A stretch of 64,000 nt of DNA from Ga0077555 sp033764055. GTDB lineage: Bacteria; Pseudomonadota; Alphaproteobacteria; Rhizobiales; Hyphomicrobiaceae. The notes under the pieces are model-generated. The model was not told the origin of the DNA. It did not search any database and was given only the letters and a program-made list of their open reading frames with translations. The translations under genes were made by a program, and so were the position numbers. Below are positions 58,634 to 64,000 of the stretch, piece by piece. The DNA lies in assembly GCA_033764055.1 (NCBI GenBank), contig JANRJI010000012.1, positions 33,851-97,850 of the forward strand, read 5' to 3'. The first letter of the stretch is position 1. Each line of letters begins with the position of its first letter.

Positions 58634-61141
58634 ATGACCGAGCTCGTTTTCGCCCTCGTGGTGGTTGCCGCGGCCTTTGCGATCGCCATGCGACAGGCGC
58701 CTGCCTGGGCGTGGGGCCTGCTGGCTGGGTTCATCGCTTTCGTCGGGCAGGCCGGGCTGCTTGGAGGGGTCTACAACCCGACGTCGCTCACGTGGCTGGG
58801 CTGGCTCGGCTGGTTGCCGGCGCTGCTGCTGCTCTCTCTTTCGATCGGGCCGCTGAGACGTCCGCTTATCGTCGCACCCGTCTACGCCGCCGTGCGGCGC
58901 ATCCTGCCACGAGTGTCGGATACGGAGGCGCAGGCTCTCGAGGCCGGCTCGGTCGGCTTCGATGCCGAGCTGTTCTCGGGTCGGCCGGATTGGGAGCGCC
59001 TGCGCGCCGTGCCGGGAATCGAGCTCTCCTCCGATGAGCGCGCCTTCCTCGACGGGCCCGTCGAGGACTTGTGCCGGATGATCAACGATTGGGAGATTCG
59101 CCACTCGGGGAAGGAGATCCCGGAGCCGATATGGGACTTCGTCAAGCACCACGGCTTTCTCGGCATGCTGATCTCCAAGGAGCACGGAGGCCTCGGCTTC
59201 TCAGCCCAGGCCCAGTCATTGGTGCTCGGCAAGATCGCCTCGCGCTCACCGGATGTCGTGACCATCGTCATGGTGCCGAACTCGCTCGGGCCGGGGGAAC
59301 TGATCGAGAAATACGGAACCGACGCGCAGAAGGATCACTACCTGCCCCGGCTCGCCAAGGGCCTCGAGGTGCCGTGTTTCTCACTGACCGGTCCGACCTC
59401 CGGATCCGACGCCGCCACCATGCGCGACATCGGCGTCGTGACGAAGGGAGTTTGGGAGGGGAAGGAGGCGCTCGGCATCCGCCTCTCCTGGGACAAGCGC
59501 TACATCACGCTCGGACCGAAGGCGACGCTCGTCGGTCTGGCCTTCCGGCTTCTCGATCCGGACAAGCTGCTCGCCCGTGGCGAGGATATCGGCATCACTG
59601 TGGCGCTGATCCCGGCGAGCCATCCGGGCGTCAACATCGGCCGCCGCCACCTGCCCTCGGGCACGGCGTTCCCCAATGGGCCGAACTGGGGTAAGGACGT
59701 CTTCATCCCGATGGATTGGGTGATCGGCGGCGAGCGCATGGCTGGCCAGGGCTGGCGCATGCTGATGGAGTGCCTGGCGGCCGGCCGCGCCATCTCACTG
59801 CCGTCCTCGAGCGCGGCCGGCGCCAAGGCCATGTTGCGTTTCTCGACCGCCTACGGGCGGGTCCGCCGGCAGTTCGGCCTCCCGATCGCCCGGATGGAAG
59901 GACTGGAGGAGCCTCTCGCCCGGCTGGTCGAGACGGCCTACGTGAACGAGGCCGGCCGTGCCGTCACCGCCGCCATGGTGAGCCGGGGAGAGAAGCCTTC
60001 GGTGATCTCGGCCATCATGAAGTACCAGTCGACGGAGCGCATGCGCCAGGCGATCAACGACGCCATGGATCTGCATGGCGGGCGCGGCATCTGCGACGGT
60101 CCCGCGAACTATCTGCAGTCTGCCTACCAGATGATGCCGGTCGGCATCACTGTGGAGGGCGCCAACATCCTCACGCGGTCGCTGATTACATTTGCGCAGG
60201 GCGCTCTGCGCTCCCATCCCTACCTCTACCGCGAGATCAAGGCCTGCGAGGACGTCGACCGCGGCCGCGGTCTCAAGGCCTTCGACGCGGCGTTCTCGAG
60301 CCACATCGCGTTCTCGCTGGCGAATGTCTTCGGCGCGTTCTTTCACAATGTGACGGCGGGCCGCTTCGGCAATGCCCCGCCGCGCGCTCATGGCATGGAT
60401 CACTGGTACCGCCAGCTTTGGCGCCAGGCTCACAACTTCGCCCTTGTCGCCGACTTGATGGTCGCAATCCTCGGCGGTGGATTGAAGACGAAGCAGAAAT
60501 TGACCGGCCGAATGTCCGACGCGCTGTCCGAGCTCTATCTGCTCGCTTGCGTGCTGAAACGCTACGAGGACGACGGCCACCCCGCGGGCGACAGACACAT
60601 CGTCGAGATGTGCGCACGCAACGGTCTCTTCCGGTTCCAGACTGCACTCGGCGGCGCCATCGACAACTTCCCGAGCGCGATCGTTCGCCGGGCCCTCGGA
60701 GCCATCGTCTATCCTTTCGGACGGCCCTACAGGCCCGCCTCCGACCGCCTCGCCTCGACATGCGTGCGGCTCGTGACCGAGCCCGGCGAGGTGCGTGACC
60801 GGCTCACGCGCCACATCTTCGTGTCCCGGGACCCCGATGACCCGACGGGTGTGTTGGAGGTGGCACTGGAAGAGGTCGTGGCCGCGGAGGCCGCGGAGCG
60901 CAAGCTGGAACGAGCCGTGCGCCAGGGGCAGGTGCACCGCTACCATGGCGTCGACTGGATCGGCGAGGCCGTCACGAAAGGCGTGCTGAGCCAGGACGAA
61001 GCCTCGCTCCTGAGAGAGGTTGAGGCACTCACCCAGCGCGTGATCGCCGTTGACCACTTCGATCCTCAAGAGGTGAAGCCGAACTTTCTGATGGCGGGAC
61101 ACAATGCGTTGGCCGTCCGGCGAACGGCAGCGGCCGAGTAG
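58634..61141 (+). CDS. fadE: Acyl-CoA dehydrogenase, FadE type
   Basis: 835 aa, the FadE length. N-terminal membrane segments (VFALVVVAAAFAIAMRQAPA, WGLLAGFIAFVGQAGLLGGV, LPALLLLSLSIGPLRR). Acyl-CoA dehydrogenase core: GMLISKEHGGLGFSAQAQSL, PCFSLTGPTSGSDAATMRDI, DLHGGRGICDGPANYLQSAY and VTIEGANILTRSLI-like sequence (GITVEGANILTRSLITFAQG). The C-terminal DUF1974 region is present (DHFDPQEVKPNFLMAGHNAL). It carries out the first step of fatty acid beta-oxidation at the membrane, passing electrons to ETF or the quinone pool. First gene of a fad operon. Confidence 0.93.
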   Translation: MTELVFALVVVAAAFAIAMRQAPAWAWGLLAGFIAFVGQAGLLGGVYNPTSLTWLGWLGWLPALLLLSLSIGPLRRPLIVAPVYAAVRRILPRVSDTEAQALEAGSVGFDAELFSGRPDWERLRAVPGIELSSDERAFLDGPVEDLCRMINDWEIRHSGKEIPEPIWDFVKHHGFLGMLISKEHGGLGFSAQAQSLVLGKIASRSPDVVTIVMVPNSLGPGELIEKYGTDAQKDHYLPRLAKGLEVPCFSLTGPTSGSDAATMRDIGVVTKGVWEGKEALGIRLSWDKRYITLGPKATLVGLAFRLLDPDKLLARGEDIGITVALIPASHPGVNIGRRHLPSGTAFPNGPNWGKDVFIPMDWVIGGERMAGQGWRMLMECLAAGRAISLPSSSAAGAKAMLRFSTAYGRVRRQFGLPIARMEGLEEPLARLVETAYVNEAGRAVTAAMVSRGEKPSVISAIMKYQSTERMRQAINDAMDLHGGRGICDGPANYLQSAYQMMPVGITVEGANILTRSLITFAQGALRSHPYLYREIKACEDVDRGRGLKAFDAAFSSHIAFSLANVFGAFFHNVTAGRFGNAPPRAHGMDHWYRQLWRQAHNFALVADLMVAILGGGLKTKQKLTGRMSDALSELYLLACVLKRYEDDGHPAGDRHIVEMCARNGLFRFQTALGGAIDNFPSAIVRRALGAIVYPFGRPYRPASDRLASTCVRLVTEPGEVRDRLTRHIFVSRDPDDPTGVLEVALEEVVAAEAAERKLERAVRQGQVHRYHGVDWIGEAVTKGVLSQDEASLLREVEALTQRVIAVDHFDPQEVKPNFLMAGHNALAVRRTAAAE

Positions 61142-61219
61142 GCATCTCCCATCGGGGTGCTGACGTGGGAAAATCCCGCATCGCCACACTTGGCGCCCGC
61201 AGCTCATCGAGCATCGAAC

Positions 61220-61804
61220 ATGCAGTTTCCCCTGAAAATCGCTTTCAAGATCCTCACCTTCGTGCCCCAGATGACGGTGCGCGATGCGAGCTGCGCCGAG
61301 ATCGGCTACGTCCGCCAGAAGCTGCTGGCCTTCAAGGAGAGCGTCACGGTCTTTGCCGACGAGACCCAGTCGCAACCCATCTATACGATCAACGCCGATC
61401 GCGTGATCGACTTCACCGCCAACTATCACTTCGCCACCTACGACGGCCGGCCCCTCGGCCATCTCCGTCGCGAGGGGTTCAGCTCACTGTGGCGCGCTCA
61501 CTACGTCATCAGTGTCGGCGACGCGCCGACTTTCGAGGTGCGTGAGGCCAGCGCCTGGTTGCGCATGATCGACAACCTCGTCAGTGAGATCCCGTTCGTC
61601 GGCATCTTCACCGGCTACTTCCTGAACCCCAAATACCATGTCACGCGGCTCGGCGGCGGTGACGCGCTGTTGATGACCAAAAAGCCGGCTCTGCTCGAGA
61701 CAGAGTTCGACATTCAACAAACGGGCCCGATCTCGCCCAACGAGCAGGCCGCAGCGCTGCTCGGAATCATGATGATCATCCTGCTTGAGCGCAGCCGAGG
61801 CTGA
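61220..61804 (+). CDS. LURP-one/tubby-like domain protein
   Basis: 194 aa from ATG 61220. Beta-rich with MQFPLKIAFKILTFVPQMTV, RDASCAEIGYVRQKLLAFKE, VTVFADETQSQPIYTINADR, ATYDGRPLGHLRREGFSSLW and the hydrophobic C-terminal helix LLGIMMIILLERSRG. The tubby-like LURP-one/scramblase fold is suggested by the repeated strand pattern. It sits between fadE and the multifunctional beta-oxidation gene with small gaps (78 and 41 bases), so it is probably part of the operon. Function is unknown. Confidence 0.65.
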   Translation: MQFPLKIAFKILTFVPQMTVRDASCAEIGYVRQKLLAFKESVTVFADETQSQPIYTINADRVIDFTANYHFATYDGRPLGHLRREGFSSLWRAHYVISVGDAPTFEVREASAWLRMIDNLVSEIPFVGIFTGYFLNPKYHVTRLGGGDALLMTKKPALLETEFDIQQTGPISPNEQAAALLGIMMIILLERSRG

Positions 61805-61845
61805 CGCAGCCGCCGCCCGAGACTCTCCGGAAAGGACGGGACGCC

Positions 61846-63846
61846 ATGATGACTGATCTCCCAGGCCTCAAGGACTGGCGCTTCCGGGTCGATGAGCAGG
61901 GCATCGCCTGGGCCGTTTTCGATCGCGAGGGCGAGAGTCAGAATGCGCTCGGCCGCCGACCGCTCGAAGAGCTTGGACAGATCGTCGAGTGCGTCGAGGC
62001 CGGTGTCCGAGATCGGATGATCCGCGGCCTCGTCTTCATCTCGGGCAAGGAGAAGGGCTTTATCGTCGGTGCCGACGTGAATGAGTTCGAGCAGTTCCGG
62101 ACCGAGGCCGAGGTGCGCGAGGCGATCCAGCCCGTCCTCGCCATGCTCGACCGCATCGAGGCGCTGCCTGTTCCTGTCGTGTGCGCCATTCACGGCTTTT
62201 GCCTCGGCGGCGGGCTCGAGCTGGCTCTCGCCTGTGGCTGGCGTATCGCGACGCGCGACGATGCCACGCGGCTCGGCTTTCCGGAGGTGCGCCTCGGCAT
62301 ATTCCCTGGCTTCAACGGCACATGGCGCTCGATCCGCCAGGCAGGTCCGGTGGCGGCCATGCAGGCCATGCTGACGGGCTCGATGATCCGCGCCGCTGCC
62401 GCTCGCGGCATGGGGCTCGTCGACGAGCTCGTGAGTTCCCGGCACCAACTGGCGTGGTCTGCGCGCAAGGCCGTCGAGAGAAAGCGCAAGGCCAAGCCCG
62501 CCTCGTTCACCAAGGCAGTCCTTCGTCAGTGGCCGGTCCGCGGCATCGTTGCCTCGCGCATGCGCGCGGAGACCGCCAAGAAGGTCCGAGAGGATCACTA
62601 CCCGGCGCCGTTCCGCCTGATCGACCTGTTTCAGCGCACGGGTGGCAGCCTGAAGCAGATGAAGGCCGAGGAGACACGGGCTTTCGCTCCGCTGATGGTC
62701 TCGGACACCTCGCGCAACCTGCGTCGCGTGTTCCGCCTGTCCGAGGAGCTCAAAGGGCAGGCGCCCAAGGGCCTCGTATGGAAGCCACAACGCGTGCATG
62801 TCATCGGTGCCGGCGTTATGGGCGCCGACATCGCCGGGTGGTGTGCCGCTGCCGGCATGGAGGTCTCTCTGCAGGATCTGTCGGAAGCCGCGATCAAGAC
62901 GGGCACCGAGGCGCAGGGCAAGCTGTTCGCTCGACGGTTCCGTACCAAGGCGCTACGCGCCGCAGCACAGTCGCGCCTGGTGGCCGACCCGCAGGGCGAC
63001 ATGATCGGTCGGGCCGATGTCGTCATCGAGGCCATCGTCGAGAGATTGGAGGTCAAGCAGAGCCTGTTCAAGGGCCTGGAGGCCCGCCTGAAGCCCGGTG
63101 CGGTGATGGCCACCAACACGTCCTCGATCATGATCGAGGACATTGCCTCGGCGCTCGCCGACCCAGGTCGGCTCATCGGCATCCACTTCTTCAATCCCGT
63201 CGCGCAGATGCCGCTCGTCGAGGTCATCCGCGGGGTGGCCAGTCGGGAGGAGGAGGCGCGCAAGGGCTGTGCGTTCGTCACGGCGATCGACAAATTCCCC
63301 CTGATCGTCAAGAGCTGCCCAGGTTTCCTCGTCAATCGCGTGCTGGCACCTTACATGATGAGCGCCATGGCCCGGCTCGAGCAAGGCGAGGCGCCTGAGC
63401 GTGTCGACGAGGCAGCCCGCGCCTTCGGCATGCCGATGGGGCCGATCGAGCTCGCGGACACCGTCGGCCTCGATGTGTGTGCGTACGTGGGCCGCATCCT
63501 CAAGTACCCGGCCGCGGGCTCCCGCCTGGAACGACTGGTCGCGGCCGGCAAGCTCGGCAAGAAATCGGGCGAGGGCTTCTACAGCTGGAAGGACGGCAAG
63601 CCGGTCAAGGTCGAGCGAACCTACGACAAGACGGCCCTCGACGGCCTGGGCCGGGATCTGGTCGAGCCGTTGATCGCCGAGGCCGAGCGCGCTCGCGACG
63701 AGGGCATCGTTGCCAGCGGTGATCTCGTCGATGCCGGGGTCATTTTCGGCACAGGTTTCGCGCCCTTCCGGGGCGGACCTCTCCACTACAAGGCCAGTCG
63801 CGAAGCTGCTGCCCGGTCGGAGCAGCGGCGCGCGGCGGCCGAGTGA
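61846..63846 (+). CDS. fadJ: Multifunctional enoyl-CoA hydratase / 3-hydroxyacyl-CoA dehydrogenase (FadJ/FadB type)
   Basis: 666 aa. N-terminal crotonase domain: SGKEKGFIVGADVNEFEQFR, CAIHGFCLGGGLELALACGW and FPEVRLGIFPGFNGTWRSIR, with one conserved Glu of the catalytic pair in PEVRLG. NAD domain from about residue 310: VHVIGAGVMGADIAGWCAAA, then ATNTSSIMIEDIASALADPG and GIHFFNPVAQMPLVEVIRGV carrying the catalytic His. Overall shorter than FadB but with both activities expected. Steps two and three of beta-oxidation; the thiolase gene follows. Confidence 0.92.
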   Translation: MMTDLPGLKDWRFRVDEQGIAWAVFDREGESQNALGRRPLEELGQIVECVEAGVRDRMIRGLVFISGKEKGFIVGADVNEFEQFRTEAEVREAIQPVLAMLDRIEALPVPVVCAIHGFCLGGGLELALACGWRIATRDDATRLGFPEVRLGIFPGFNGTWRSIRQAGPVAAMQAMLTGSMIRAAAARGMGLVDELVSSRHQLAWSARKAVERKRKAKPASFTKAVLRQWPVRGIVASRMRAETAKKVREDHYPAPFRLIDLFQRTGGSLKQMKAEETRAFAPLMVSDTSRNLRRVFRLSEELKGQAPKGLVWKPQRVHVIGAGVMGADIAGWCAAAGMEVSLQDLSEAAIKTGTEAQGKLFARRFRTKALRAAAQSRLVADPQGDMIGRADVVIEAIVERLEVKQSLFKGLEARLKPGAVMATNTSSIMIEDIASALADPGRLIGIHFFNPVAQMPLVEVIRGVASREEEARKGCAFVTAIDKFPLIVKSCPGFLVNRVLAPYMMSAMARLEQGEAPERVDEAARAFGMPMGPIELADTVGLDVCAYVGRILKYPAAGSRLERLVAAGKLGKKSGEGFYSWKDGKPVKVERTYDKTALDGLGRDLVEPLIAEAERARDEGIVASGDLVDAGVIFGTGFAPFRGGPLHYKASREAAARSEQRRAAAE

Positions 63847-63941
63847 CCACGTATCGCCAGCTCGCGCAGTCCATTGTCTGACACGTTACCTCGTCTCCGT
63901 GCAGGCGCGACCGGAGATGGGAACGGAGATGAGGCCCGCTC

Positions 63942-64000
63942 ATGACCGCTACCCTCCGGCGCATCGCAATCATCGGTGGTGTGCGCATCCCGTTCTGCCG
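63942..64000 (+). CDS. Thiolase (acetyl-CoA acyltransferase), N-terminal fragment
   Basis: Only 19 codons and one partial base group are visible before the window ends: MTATLRRIAIIGGVRIPFCR. The pattern IIGGVRIPFCR is the typical start of FadI/FadA-type thiolases. It follows the FadJ-type gene after 95 bases, completing the beta-oxidation set. GGAGATGAGG lies upstream of the ATG. Confidence 0.8.
   Translation, partial: MTATLRRIAIIGGVRIPFC

Overview
The window is a GC-rich chromosomal segment from an alphaproteobacterium. The best guess is Hyphomicrobiales: a complete RcGTA-type gene transfer agent cluster, rhizobial-type PepSY/PhoPQ-like regulation, an ECF42 sigma operon, FadE/FadJ beta-oxidation genes and a split Ccm cluster all fit. 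I cannot name the genus. Genes are densely packed; no rRNA, tRNA, IS element or CRISPR array was seen.

Region 1 (1-17248) is a gene transfer agent / domesticated prophage structural operon, all on the + strand. The order is terminase large subunit (3' end only), portal, prohead protease, major capsid, head-tail connector, head-closure adaptor, a 54-aa ORF, DUF3168 tail terminator, major tail protein, two tail-assembly chaperone-like genes, a very short tape measure, distal tail protein (DUF2460), hub (DUF2163), NlpC/P60 peptidase, the 1318-aa tail-tip 'megatron', and a fused TIGR02594/GH108 endolysin with a holin-like tail. The head part is interrupted by accessory DNA. The portal carries a C-terminal extension that looks like a polymorphic-toxin tip behind a Gln-Pro-Arg-Ile-Pro...Gln-Trp-Thr linker, followed by a small immunity-like gene. 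A second, promoterless copy of the same linker follows, leading into a nucleotidyltransferase-like toxin domain with its own immunity-like gene, then a frameshifted fragment of a second portal gene. Three triple-hairpin repeats flank or lie near this block. This is the most interesting system in the window: a switchable toxin/immunity cassette on the portal of a gene transfer agent.

Region 2 (17.3-28.7 kb) holds a PepSY-like secreted protein with a PhoP/PhoQ-type two-component pair, a glycine-zipper lipoprotein, cytochrome c maturation genes ccmI-ccmE-ccmF, and, on the minus strand, a PH-like membrane protein, a CorA-like transporter and the rplM-rpsI ribosomal operon with a clear terminator, then a PaaI-type thioesterase.

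Region 3 (28.8-36.9 kb) holds a secreted protein of unknown function, two crotonase-family enzymes, a VOC protein, a GH114-like secreted protein, a CoA-binding protein, pyroglutamyl peptidase, the MeaB GTPase and a secreted DUF900 hydrolase.

Region 4 (37-44.4 kb) is a minus-strand ECF42-type operon (YCII/DGPF protein, sigma factor, DUF1428, SRPBCC, MoaD/ThiS-like protein, BNR beta-propeller), followed by lysA and an FMN-dependent glutamate synthase-like protein.

Region 5 (44.6-57.3 kb) holds a DUF4175 membrane protein with a Gln/Gly-rich tail, a LysR regulator, an outer membrane barrel, and the pbpC/alpha-2-macroglobulin pair. Region 6 (57.5-64 kb) holds soxY-soxZ without other sox genes, then a fatty acid beta-oxidation operon: fadE, a LURP-one-like protein, fadJ-type multifunctional enzyme and the start of a thiolase cut by the window edge.
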